This document shows, in pieces, positions 1 to 8,926 of a DNA stretch of 64,000 bases (position 1 is its first letter; every line of letters starts with the position of its first letter). Made by a program: the position numbers and the translations under genes. The notes below the pieces were generated by a model. That model did no database searches and was not told the origin of the DNA. It was given only the letters and a program-made list of their open reading frames with translations. Source of the DNA: Gracilaria vermiculophylla (taxonomy: Eukaryota > Rhodophyta > Florideophyceae > Gracilariales > Gracilariaceae); contig JAHNZQ020003146.1 of assembly GCA_019155205.2 (NCBI GenBank), forward strand, positions 1,371,537 to 1,435,536, in the 5' to 3' direction.

Positions 1-324
1 GGACTTGCCCATAGAAGCCGGTCCATTCGAAAGGTGTTCAGCCCATCTTGGTTGAAGTGGTTGGAGAATGGGATATGCATGGTTCCACGGTACTCTACAC
101 CATTTCGTGAGCTTGTTTGTTCCAAAAACTTCGGGGGAAAAGTCATGACTGCCGTCCCCGAAGCCGTTGGCTGCCACGAAGGCACCACGGTGACTCGACA
201 GGATGTCCTGTTGGACGGCACGAACGGTGAGGGAGCACTCATTGCTTTAAAAAACATGACTGTCTTTAACAGGATCAGAGTTCATCACAATGATCGTGTG
301 GGAAAACAGGAAAACGGAACTTGA
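1..324 (+). CDS. Possible 3' end of a gene cut by the window edge
   Basis: The frame is open from the first base to a stop at 322-324, about 107 residues, and contains no ATG before the segment beginning MVPRYSTPF. The peptide has ordinary composition with Gly/Val-rich stretches but I recognise no family. It could be the C-terminus of a protein that starts left of the window, or a chance open frame. Nothing else in the first 650 bases looks coding. Confidence 0.25.
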   Translation, partial: GLAHRSRSIRKVFSPSWLKWLENGICMVPRYSTPFRELVCSKNFGGKVMTAVPEAVGCHEGTTVTRQDVLLDGTNGEGALIALKNMTVFNRIRVHHNDRVGKQENGT

Positions 325-660
325 GAAGCGACGCCTTTAGTGTCTCTTTATATCGTTCAAAAAAGATTTTTGTATGTGATGTTCTGATGGACTCTATCAC
401 GGCTTCTGATTTGAAATGATGGCCAAGATAGTGATGGGTTGCTCAACAACCTTTGCATCAAGAGCAATTGAAACATGCATTGGGGGTGGGGGCAAAATGA
501 GAATTCTTTCCCACAAAGTATATATTGTGTATAACAGTCAAGAAATTAGTCTAAAACAAAAGTTTTTCAAAATCCCTGTTATGTACTTAGCGACAAACAG
601 GTAAGAGTGATCCCAGTAAGGAGAACGTTGAGTGTCAAGAGAATGAGTTCCAAGCAGTAC
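325..660. other. Intergenic, nothing recognised
   Basis: AT-rich stretch between the possible gene end and the convergent alpha-kinase-like gene. I see no coding or structured signal. Confidence 0.4.
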
Positions 661-1671
661 TCAACAACCTTTGCACATCCTAGAGCACTTATGCTTACGT
701 AAGAAAGAGAAAACATCTCCCGACTGTAAGAAAGAATTGAAGTCTTCCTTGATGACCGGGGCAGACAGGTAAATGATCTTCTTCTTGTGGTCCACCGACC
801 CTTGTAAGTTGGTAATCATGCTTTCTTTCCTGCTGGCTCGGATGCTGTAATGAATCAAAGCCTGGATGACCAAGTCGCAAGTAGCTTTACAGGACATGCT
901 CAGGTCGTCCGCTGACTCGTAGAACGTTTTAAAATTTTTCAAGTATGGTTCCACAAACACTGCCCGATTTGGAACGTCGTTCAAGAACCTAAGGTGTCCC
1001 GTGCCCTTCTTGGGAAGAAGAACTTTAACTCTCCATCCGTCAATTCCATAATCGTTCATGAAATCTTGAGCTAACTTGGCACACTTCTTCGCATTTTTGA
1101 TGAGTCTCTCACCATGGTCTTTCCCACATGCATGGCTCGGACGCACCCACTTCACAACTACCTTTTCCTCATCATCGCCAATATATGCTGTACAAACATT
1201 AAACACAGATCCGCGATAGCATGACTTCATATTCATATCCTCTCGATAGACATCAATATGTTCTTCTTGTACTTCATGGATTACGTCACGATAAGTTATC
1301 TCAGAACAATCTGACAACCAGTCTTCTTTCTCACACCGCCACACACAGCGGGGAACGCACGAACAACCGCAGAAAACGATTCGGTTCTCACAATTTGGTC
1401 GACGAGATTTTGCCCTCTCGCGACGGCCGCATGGGGTGCAGCGGCAGTGCGAATTCGAGCAAGTTGAACATGGGCGATTGGAACAGTTTTCACATTTTGT
1501 TCGACGAGTTTTTGCCCTCTCGCGAGGGCCGCATGGGGTGCGGCGGCAATGCCAAGTCGAGCAAGTTGAACATGGGCGATAGGAACAGTTGTCACGTTTA
1601 ATCGTTGACGATGAAGAGCTCTTGGAAGAAGAGCATCTATCACGGGTGCAACGAGACATTGACGAAGACAT
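661..1671 (-). CDS. Alpha-kinase (MHCK/eEF2K-type) domain protein with N-terminal Cys repeats, probably catalytically degenerate
   Basis: The ATG at 1671 gives 336 residues; the frame one codon upstream begins with GTG, so the ATG is preferred. Residues 1-27 are Ser/Arg-rich. Residues 28-61 and 62-95 are two copies of a 34-residue Cys-rich unit (NCSxRPCSTC ... TPCGxRERAK) encoded by a 102-bp tandem repeat. From about residue 120 to the end the layout fits the atypical alpha-kinase fold: GERLIKNAKKCAKLAQDF, then VFVEPYL, then HYSIRASRKESMITNLQG, and a C-terminal FLRKHKCSRMCKGC resembling the family zinc-binding HxCN...C end. In active members (myosin heavy chain kinase A, TRPM7) the DLQG and LTDP motifs carry essential aspartates. 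Here they read ITNLQG (Asn288) and LSAP, so both aspartates are missing. I infer a pseudokinase. It is intronless and uninterrupted, hence probably a living gene. Confidence 0.7.
   Translation of the reverse strand: MSSSMSRCTRDRCSSSKSSSSSTIKRDNCSYRPCSTCSTWHCRRTPCGPRERAKTRRTKCENCSNRPCSTCSNSHCRCTPCGRRERAKSRRPNCENRIVFCGCSCVPRCVWRCEKEDWLSDCSEITYRDVIHEVQEEHIDVYREDMNMKSCYRGSVFNVCTAYIGDDEEKVVVKWVRPSHACGKDHGERLIKNAKKCAKLAQDFMNDYGIDGWRVKVLLPKKGTGHLRFLNDVPNRAVFVEPYLKNFKTFYESADDLSMSCKATCDLVIQALIHYSIRASRKESMITNLQGSVDHKKKIIYLSAPVIKEDFNSFLQSGDVFSFLRKHKCSRMCKGC
1420..1590 (-). repeat. Two-copy 102-bp coding tandem repeat in the alpha-kinase-like gene
   Basis: Two adjacent units encode the Cys-rich segments at residues 28-61 and 62-95. 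Visible differences are few (SYRP/SNRP, STWHCRR/SNSHCRC, TRRTKC/SRRPNC), so the duplication is fairly recent or kept similar. The boundaries given are approximate. Confidence 0.7.
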
Positions 1672-4065
1672 CACGGATAATTTCGTAGTTTCAAATCTTG
1701 CAAAGGTGAAAGTCTCGGGTTGAATTTACTCAGGTAGACTTCTCTCTCTGACTGACACATTCCAGCTTTTATAGAGTTTTGAATAATTGATGTCACCTGA
1801 GTGCAACGGTGCAGTAATCTGGGAACTTCTACACGTGCAGACAGCTCAGCATCCACGAGGTGCGGTTTGCAATGCACCGAGGATATGTGAATCCATCGGT
1901 GGAAGTTCATAACATAATGTCGACAGAGGGTACTTGGACATGGCCAACAACACCGTGACTGCCCGCTTTCTTGTCGCATACATGCGTTCCAACTGAAGTC
2001 AGCACTGTTTTAGCTCCCTGCTGGCATCCATTGCGGGTTCAAAGAAAGGAAAAGCCGGTTTCATGTGATGAGGAGCTTAGGGATGCCCCGAAAGAGAAAA
2101 CACCTCTGCAGTTAGCTTTCATCCGTAATTCTGCCTAAGGAAACGCCGCAGCAGAGTAGAGGTAACCGCACCTCCGTTACGTACGGAAGTACCACACTGT
2201 TGGCGTACGCAGATTTAACCAAGGCAACTTTTTAAGGATTTTACTGTATCCCTTTTCATATTATTGCTTTCGAGGCAGTGCTGGAAATTTTTCATGTCGT
2301 TTGTATTGTAACAAGGCCGAGTACTTGTGGTCTTTTAATGTTCGCGTTCTTGTACGAATTTCAATGCATCCCGATCACCTAATTTGCTGCCATGTTTATG
2401 CCACCGGACCTAACATTTTGCTAATTGTTCTTCAGGGGATCTTTGTTGTGCTCTGTTGGCGATTGGAGACACGACTTGGTCCCCAGCTGATGGGTGCATG
2501 CTCAGTCTTGTATGGGTATCGGCATCCAGCGCACGATGATTATGACACCGAAGCCCCACATGGAAGGATTTGTTGTAGTAAGGGAAATACAGGGGATTTA
2601 TTTGACGAGTATGTCCAAAGTAAAGCACGGAATGGTAGCGCAACCCAAGCGTTACTGTTGACCATAACCTTGAAGTACGCTAATCATGTGGGAGGCAGTC
2701 TATGCTCGCAGGACTGCGCCTTGGCACCGTAGAATCGAATGACTGTTGAAATGATATCGGGCAAACCTGGTGTCTCAGTGATGGTTAAACCGCGGAGAAA
2801 AGCCCACTCATAGCTATTGGATGTTATGTAGGTCTGTTTGTCAGGCTAACGCTTAGCAAAATGCCGTTGCATCGACTGATTTTTAAGCTATGGACGTATC
2901 ACGTTAAGTTGGGATGCCATACGCATGGCACTTTGATGCACGGCACCAACCAGTTAGATGATGTCTTTCCTCTTCCACGTGCAATCCATGTCTGTGGCAG
3001 TGGAAAGTAACAGGAGTTGGCACAGGCACGAACAAACCCCTCCGAGGCATCTAATTCCAGACCACAGAAAATTTGTCTACAGAAGACAAAATGTGCAGTT
3101 AAGAATGGCAGCGACAGAGAGCTGAAAAAACGGCCGCCGCAGAACGAAGATGTACATGTTGCAATTGCGGTGCAAATGAGAACTGCCGCCGTTTTCGTTC
3201 AGACTGCCATCTTGTGACGAGATCAATGTTCATAGCCACGGCGTTCCGTTCAAAAATAAAGCTTATGCCCAACCCCTTCAGTGTTGCACACATGTATCGT
3301 TAGGTACAGCCTGCATCACACAGGGATACTCTGCGGTGAATGCCCACCTGCATACAGTGACCCAGGTTGTGCACTCTCCGCGACGTGCTTCAGCTTCCAC
3401 TGAACGGAAAAATATCGTCGATACAACCCTTCCCTCTGGATTTACACATCACGACGCCATCATTTGCGCGTCTTAGCGATCATCGAGGCGTTATCGCTTT
3501 TGCAACTTTCTTGCCACTCTGACAGATGTAGTGCGCCGATTTTGTTTTCGGCGTCAGGCCCAGTGCTTTCTTTCTGGTATGCGCCCCATTGCGTCGCATC
3601 ATCAATGGCATTCGGCCGTGCGGTTTTGGGAAAGAGCCTTGAGACCCGACTAAGGTCGAAGCTCTACCCTGTTTAGTCTCGCAAACATCAGAGTACAAGA
3701 GCATTGAGGTTTGAATAACAGAGGCACTGGAAATCACGTACAGTACAAAACCGTCTCAAATCAAGCCTTTTTCAATTTGAGCCGCAGTGCATGAGTTGTC
3801 CTCCGCGGCAATCTCTCATCCTGGACTTCAAAACTCTAGCTAGCTGCCCTTCCCCTGTTCTTGCTGACTCGCCACTGCCGATTCGCTGTTTCTGAATATA
3901 CATCAAAAGCCTTGCAAAACTATAGATGTGCGAAGGCGCATAAAGTCGTGAGACAGTGATCGACACTTGACATTCTCAATTCGCCTGCAACCGCGACCTC
4001 GGTTCCGCCGTGTCCACTACAAGTTCAAGTCACAACTCTTTCTTAGGCACAACAACTGCAGCTTC
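1672..4065. other. 2.4-kb intergenic region
   Basis: Several open stretches of 60-140 codons occur on both strands, but they start with non-ATG codons, overlap one another and show no family resemblance. I see no transposon remnant or RNA gene. The region separates two divergently transcribed genes, so upstream regulatory DNA for both must lie here. Confidence 0.4.
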
Positions 4066-5244
4066 ATGGAGTCGCCAGTCTCATCCAGTTCTCCTCCGCC
4101 TACACTTGCGCCTGAAATCCATCAGTCTCATCCTCGATCGAATGCCCCACCCTCCGATCCTGAAGCGTCTGAGAACGCTCCTGCTTCTGCTGCACTAACA
4201 ACCGAATTAGGTTCACTACACCTCAAGCCCTGGTCGTTGGAGGATTTTTTCGACATAAGCACTTACAAGTATGGACTGTATGAATACGTGGAAGGCATTC
4301 TTGTGGCACTGCCATCGTTGGAAAAGATCCACGACAACATAATACAGTACCTGTTAAACCACTGTACCGTTCGATACGTCAAAGAGGAGGTCAAAAATGT
4401 GCCAAGACTACAACGGAGCCTTGCCATTCCGTGTTCGGCGCCAAGGCCTGAAAGCCCTCCGCCGAGAAGAACCATACGCACACCGAATCTTTGCACAGCA
4501 GCCCCTTTGTCTCCGTCTCAAACAAACCAGCTTTCCCCGATATCGCGCAGAATGACGACGCCTGGAAGCCCTCCGCCGAGAAGAACCATACGCAGACCGG
4601 ATCTTTGCACAGCAGCCCCTTTGTCTCCGTCTCAAAGAAACCAGCTTTCCCCGATATCGCGCAGAATAACGTTTCCTTTCGGCCCCATTGAAACAGTCTT
4701 AGAAGTTACCAGCGTCAACGAAAAAACAGACACGGAACTCAAAGTGGAGGAATACAACAGGGCACAAGTCCAGAAGTTGATTTTGATTGTCAGAGATGTC
4801 AACTGCACGGACGAAAGCAAAAAAGACGAACGAATTGAAATTCGTGAAAGAGATCCAACGACAAATTCTTGGGGCCCTACACAGGTATTTCGCGGCGACA
4901 CTCCAGTAGACATGGGTCCATATGGGATTCTCAAACCCTCTACCATATTCGGTGACCTTGACCCATTGAGTCCTCTTAAGGACCTATCGAAAGAAATGAA
5001 AGAACTGGTTGAAACCAAGAGGAAGAATGAAGAAATTCAAGCCGAGTTATTGAAAGAAATACGGGAATTGAAGAGGGAGAATGAGGCACTTAGAGCGCAG
5101 GCAAAGGCAGTTGCAGGGCGAAAGAGGCATTACAAGAACATACTCAGAGAGAAGGTCCCGGACGAAACGATGAGCCCCTCGAGTGGTAGTGCGAGTAGTG
5201 AAACCGCTAGTCCGGACAGGAAGAAAAGTAGACTTCAAGACTGA
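4066..5244 (+). CDS. Uma2/DUF820-like PD-(D/E)XK nuclease-fold protein with internal duplication and C-terminal coiled coil
   Basis: The first ATG in the frame (4066) gives 392 residues; the frame extends upstream only with a TTG. After a Ser/Pro-rich leader, residues 57-92 read SLEDFF...YEYVEG...PSLEKIHDNI, the N-terminal signature of the Uma2 (DUF820) family. RPD at 177-179 and LEVTS at 212-216, followed by a Lys226-x-EEY segment, match the family PD...EV(L)S...K..EY core. The stretch carrying PD is preceded by a near copy of itself, period 38 residues, in which the Asp is Asn (TPN, 139-141). Residues about 307-352 form a charged heptad-like coiled coil (KEMKELVETKRKNEE and following), then a Lys/Arg-rich tail. 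Uma2 proteins are abundant in cyanobacteria and scattered in algae; a plastid-ancestor or later transfer is possible. The function is unknown. Confidence 0.55.
   Translation: MESPVSSSSPPPTLAPEIHQSHPRSNAPPSDPEASENAPASAALTTELGSLHLKPWSLEDFFDISTYKYGLYEYVEGILVALPSLEKIHDNIIQYLLNHCTVRYVKEEVKNVPRLQRSLAIPCSAPRPESPPPRRTIRTPNLCTAAPLSPSQTNQLSPISRRMTTPGSPPPRRTIRRPDLCTAAPLSPSQRNQLSPISRRITFPFGPIETVLEVTSVNEKTDTELKVEEYNRAQVQKLILIVRDVNCTDESKKDERIEIRERDPTTNSWGPTQVFRGDTPVDMGPYGILKPSTIFGDLDPLSPLKDLSKEMKELVETKRKNEEIQAELLKEIRELKRENEALRAQAKAVAGRKRHYKNILREKVPDETMSPSSGSASSETASPDRKKSRLQD
4452..4679 (+). repeat. 114-bp in-frame tandem duplication inside the Uma2-like gene
   Basis: Two units with a 114-bp period both encode SPPPRRTIRxPxLCTAAPL and the following SPSQxNQLSPISRR. 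Only a handful of bases differ. One of the differences changes the unit-1 PN to the unit-2 PD, the presumed catalytic position. Confidence 0.85.
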
Positions 5245-5539
5245 ACAAAGCAGGAAAAAGGAGAATTTATGTGTTCGAATAGTAACACTAATTCTGGATG
5301 AAGGCATTTGTTAGCAAAAATGTCCGATATATACTTTATTTGCCCAAAGCGCTTGGCAGCAGTGGCGCTGCTACTCTTTAATTCGTCTGAGAAAAGAAAG
5401 CGGGCGTTGCATGGAGTTTCCCTTCATTGTTTCTGAGCTGGAGCGCCCCTCCCTAGCAGAAACATAACGTAATTGACAAGCACAAGTCAAACAGGGCGGC
5501 AAAATTGAAGCGCTGCACAGATGCTAGCGTGCCATTGGT
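5245..5539. other. Convergent 3' intergenic region
   Basis: Short spacer between the converging Uma2-like and RecQ genes. It should contain both 3' ends; no clear poly(A) consensus can be assigned. Confidence 0.4.
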
Positions 5540-7282
5540 TTACGGTGCGTTCTTGTCCAATCGGCGCTTCCCACATGATATCTTCCCTTGAGTGCTCTTC
5601 CTTCGCTTTGTCGCGATGCTTGACGACATTGCATCCTGTTCTTTTTGCATTCCAAGCTTTTTCATGATTCTGTCACGCGGTCGCTTCAATCTATTCAACT
5701 TCTGATGTTCTTGGGCTTTCTCCGCTTTCATCATCGCCTCAAAGTCAATGTCATCATCAGAACCGAGTGCAATGTTTTTGATAACCTGCCTCACTTCCGG
5801 GTCGTGCTCGTTTTCGCTGAAGTCATCTATCACATCGTCCCCCATGGAATTTTCGGCGGCCAAATCCTTTTCGCGATTCTGCTTAAGCAACGAACGCGCA
5901 GTCTGAAAATCAGCAGCCGGCGTGGAAGGGGAGCTGCGATGGGCGCTTTCTCGTTTTGCAGTGTGACTGGCGACACGAATGGCCATGCGGTTTCGAACTT
6001 CATTGATGTCACAACAGACGTCGCACCCGCGACGGCCACAGATCTTGTTCGCTGACGCTTTCTCTCCAAAATACTCGAGCAGAACGACGCGTCTACATCG
6101 CAGCTTGACGCAAAAGTCTTTCACACTGTTGAGCTTCTTCTGTCGCGCTTCAATGAGGTGCTCTTCAGAGGTTCCCTGTCGATTAAGAAATTGAAATAGT
6201 TCGACATCATGTTCGGAATAATAAAGAATGCTGTCACACGGTTTTCCATCACGCCCGGCGCGGCCGCTCTCTTGGTAGAAGGCTTCCAGACTCTTGGGTA
6301 TGGAATGATGTATGACGTAGCGAATGGCTGATACGTCGATACCCATTCCAAACGCGGTGGAAGCGACGACAACTGGACACTCGCCGCTCTCAAATTTATG
6401 CTGTGCAGCTTTTCTTGCCTTTGAGGACAGTCCAGCGTGGTACGAGAGGGCCGGAACGCCGTTTGTTTTCAGCAAGTTTGCCATTACGTCTACGGTAGAG
6501 CGTTTAAAGGCGTACACGATGCCAGTTTGAAACGATTGGTCGCTGTTTCGACGGCGAAGAATGTATGATATAATATCAAGCTCGACGTTCGTTTGTAGAG
6601 CCTCTACATAACGCACCTGGTAACGCACGTTACTTCTCAAAAACGAAGTGCGCACATAGCTTGCACCGGGGATGCGCAACGATTTGAGAATATGAGTCTG
6701 CACAAACGGAGTGGCCGTGGCAGTAAGTGCGACAACAGGTAAGTCTGTAAAGGTGCTTTTCACAACACCAAGATTTGCATACGCCTTCCGAAAGTCATGC
6801 CCCCACTCAGAAATGCAATGTGCTTCGTCAACAGCGACGAGTGCCAACTTTTGCTTGCGATACAGCTTGTGCAGCACGTCCAAAAACGGTGGAGAGGTGA
6901 GCTTTTCTGGGGTGACATAGAGCAGAGCGAAAGGAATTTGAACGCGATGCAACGAAGCCATGACCTGGCGGTTGTGCGCTGCCGACTCGGCTGAGGAGAG
7001 CATTGCGGCGGGTATGCGGAGCGCGCGCAAGGCCGCGACCTGGTTATGCATGAGCGAGAGCAGAGGGGTGACGACCAACGTGAGGCGGTTGTGGCGGCGA
7101 TGCAGGTAGAGCGCGGGCAACTGGTAGGTGAGCGACTTGCCACTGCCGGTCGGGGCGATGACGAGAACATCGCGGCCAGCCAGCAGATGGTGCACGGCTG
7201 CGCTCTGGTTGGGACGCAACTCGTTGTGGCCGAAGCGGTCAGCGAGAAGCGCCGCCAGCGCGGTGGTCGCGCCCTCGACCAT
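5540..7282 (-). CDS. RecQ-family ATP-dependent DNA helicase
   Basis: The ATG at 7282 gives 580 residues; an upstream GTG-initiated extension is unlikely in a eukaryote. Helicase landmarks in order (residues from the ATG) are LRPNQ (22-26, motif 0), APTGSGKS (43-50, Walker A), DEAH in VDEAHCISEWGHDFR (152-155), ALTATAT (motif III) and YQESGRAGRDG (around 339-346, motif VI). A RecQ zinc cluster with Cys near 391, 396, 415, 420, 423 and 424 follows (YFGE..., CGRRGCDVCC). After the zinc cluster comes a 130-residue acidic then basic tail, without recognisable winged-helix or HRDC domains, so the architecture is the short RecQ type. RecQ enzymes unwind 3'-5' during recombination and replication repair in the nucleus. 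No introns or breaks are visible. Confidence 0.95.
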   Translation of the reverse strand: MVEGATTALAALLADRFGHNELRPNQSAAVHHLLAGRDVLVIAPTGSGKSLTYQLPALYLHRRHNRLTLVVTPLLSLMHNQVAALRALRIPAAMLSSAESAAHNRQVMASLHRVQIPFALLYVTPEKLTSPPFLDVLHKLYRKQKLALVAVDEAHCISEWGHDFRKAYANLGVVKSTFTDLPVVALTATATPFVQTHILKSLRIPGASYVRTSFLRSNVRYQVRYVEALQTNVELDIISYILRRRNSDQSFQTGIVYAFKRSTVDVMANLLKTNGVPALSYHAGLSSKARKAAQHKFESGECPVVVASTAFGMGIDVSAIRYVIHHSIPKSLEAFYQESGRAGRDGKPCDSILYYSEHDVELFQFLNRQGTSEEHLIEARQKKLNSVKDFCVKLRCRRVVLLEYFGEKASANKICGRRGCDVCCDINEVRNRMAIRVASHTAKRESAHRSSPSTPAADFQTARSLLKQNREKDLAAENSMGDDVIDDFSENEHDPEVRQVIKNIALGSDDDIDFEAMMKAEKAQEHQKLNRLKRPRDRIMKKLGMQKEQDAMSSSIATKRRKSTQGKISCGKRRLDKNAP

Positions 7283-7779
7283 GACGCGGCGGCGCGGCGC
7301 CGACAGCGCCACAGGCGCCTGCGCGCGCCAGGGAAGGAGCACACTGTGTCGGCGACGTCAGGGACGCAAATTGGCGCCAAAACGAAAGCGGCGAGCATGC
7401 AATGCCGAAAGGGAAGCCTCCAGACTACAGCGCACACGCGGCTACTTGTGCGTCGCCCATTGGCGAGACAGCAGCAAGCCCAGCCAATCACGGGGTCGGT
7501 CTCATAACACGGTGGCCGGCAACGGCGCGTGCGCGGCGCGTGCAGAGAGCATCCGCGCTCAAGTCGAACGTCGCCCCCGTCGTCCTGCACAGCCATGCGT
7601 GTAAATCCGCCTGCGCATGCGGCACTGCCGAGCGTGGTCGTTCCGCGCTCCCACTCGCCGAACGCATTCAATGAACTACTGCCACTCCAGCCGCTGCGTC
7701 TCTCCGCTTCAAGTTGCAAATCAACTTGTTCCTCGTCCTCTCATCGCCCTTCCACTCAGCCTCCATCCCCTCCTCCCCC
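7283..7779. promoter_or_regulatory. Shared upstream region of divergent RecQ and jelly-roll-like genes
   Basis: This is the 497-bp interval between two divergent ATGs. It is GC-rich with many CpG and GCGC runs, unlike the AT-rich tracts elsewhere. A bidirectional promoter is inferred from geometry only; no factor site is claimed. Confidence 0.3.
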
Positions 7780-8556
7780 ATGGAAGCCGCGTGTGACTTC
7801 TCCGCGTTGCACTGTCCACGTCGCAACCCCCCCCCGCCCTCTGCAGATAAGATTGTCATCACCGGATGGGAAATTGAGCGCAACCCAGTCGAAGACAACA
7901 CCCATCCGTGCTTCTGTCCCACGCAAGGCCTCTACACTGTGCCGGTGGACGGGCTCTACCAGATTGTCGTCGAAGTCATTCCCCTCGGAGGGCCCGCGAT
8001 TGTCAACGAGAAAAATGATCGTCAAGTCGTGCCGTTCGCCGTCTGTTTGCAGGAACCACCGAGCCAACAAGAAGATCAGATACTGCGTCGTTACCATGAC
8101 ATAGGCAACAAGTTTGCAAAGGTAGAGCACATCAAGAAAGGTACCCAAATCACATGCGTTCGCATGCCGAACATTCCCGGTGATGAGTGTCTTCGTTTCA
8201 AAGTGGAGATCGTCATTCGCAAACGGAAAAGAGAACAGAAAGAGCTCACCAAGAAGGAGAAGAAGAAGCGAAACAAGAGGCAGAGAAAGCAAGCCATGGG
8301 CCGTGAGCCCCTCATTTTGCCTGCACGTGGCCGAGGTGAAACTTCGCGCGCAAGCGACCAAGATCTGCCGTACTATGATGTCGACGATGGATCTGATAGT
8401 GATAGTGAATGGGAAAAAGGATTTGAGAGTGATTCCACATCGGATGAGCTCCCTGCCAGCCTGGCAAAACGCTTTAAACCTTCTCATCATCGTGATTTTG
8501 ATGACCTCAATCGCAGCGACGTCTTCTTCGATACCAATGATGAAGTATTTCCGTGA
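7780..8556 (+). CDS. Protein with possible C1q/TNF-like beta domain and nuclear-type basic/acidic tail
   Basis: The ATG at 7780 gives 258 residues (an upstream TTG in frame was rejected). Residues about 20-150 resemble a C1q/TNF-like beta-sandwich pattern, with FCPTQGLYTVPVDGLYQIVVEV, then IKKGTQITC and LRFKVEIVI as likely strands; this is a weak resemblance. They are followed by a long basic run (KRKREQKELTKKEKKKRNKR) suited to nuclear import and a Ser/Asp-rich acidic end. There is no signal peptide, so it is not a classical secreted C1q protein. I cannot name a function. An oligomeric nuclear scaffold of nucleoplasmin-like character is an alternative reading. Confidence 0.6.
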   Translation: MEAACDFSALHCPRRNPPPPSADKIVITGWEIERNPVEDNTHPCFCPTQGLYTVPVDGLYQIVVEVIPLGGPAIVNEKNDRQVVPFAVCLQEPPSQQEDQILRRYHDIGNKFAKVEHIKKGTQITCVRMPNIPGDECLRFKVEIVIRKRKREQKELTKKEKKKRNKRQRKQAMGREPLILPARGRGETSRASDQDLPYYDVDDGSDSDSEWEKGFESDSTSDELPASLAKRFKPSHHRDFDDLNRSDVFFDTNDEVFP

Positions 8557-8926
8557 CCCCTTCCTTCGTATGCTTAATTCCGTACTCCCCTATCTTTGTT
8601 TAATCTCGTCCATCTCTTGAAAGCCTCGTTGAACTAGCTTGTTCTCCGACACTTTTGTTCGGCACAGTGCACTCAACAAAGCATGCTAAGTTGAGGTACT
8701 GAAAAGAAAGCAAATCTTTGGATGTGTCCCTTGAGCTATCTTCGGCTGCATAAGACAAGTCGAAAACAACCGACACCAACAGTCGATAAATCACACGTGA
8801 TTGTCTTTGCTTCGGTTCTCGTGCCTCTGGATCGCGTGTGTATCACATGTGTCTCACTGTGCACCTTCCCAGTCGTCCGTGATACACTCATTGCTTCTTT
8901 GATCATCGCAGCAACCTACTTGTGTT
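8557..8926. other. Convergent 3' intergenic region
   Basis: Spacer between the stop of the jelly-roll-like gene and the stop of the TFIIIC gene on the other strand. No coding signal is seen. Confidence 0.4.

Noticed and set aside
2301..2732. 143-codon plus-strand open frame
   Set aside because: It starts with TTG, overlaps an open frame on the other strand and matches no family.
7046..7604. Several open frames of 150-190 codons on the plus strand opposite RecQ
   Set aside because: They mirror RecQ codon bias in GC-rich DNA; composition is Arg/Ala/Ser-rich and they overlap each other.
6760..7719. 319-codon open frame on the minus strand overlapping RecQ
   Set aside because: It is a shifted reading of the GC-rich RecQ 5' region, very rich in Arg/Ser/Cys, with no motif. 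RecQ in the other frame carries every helicase motif.
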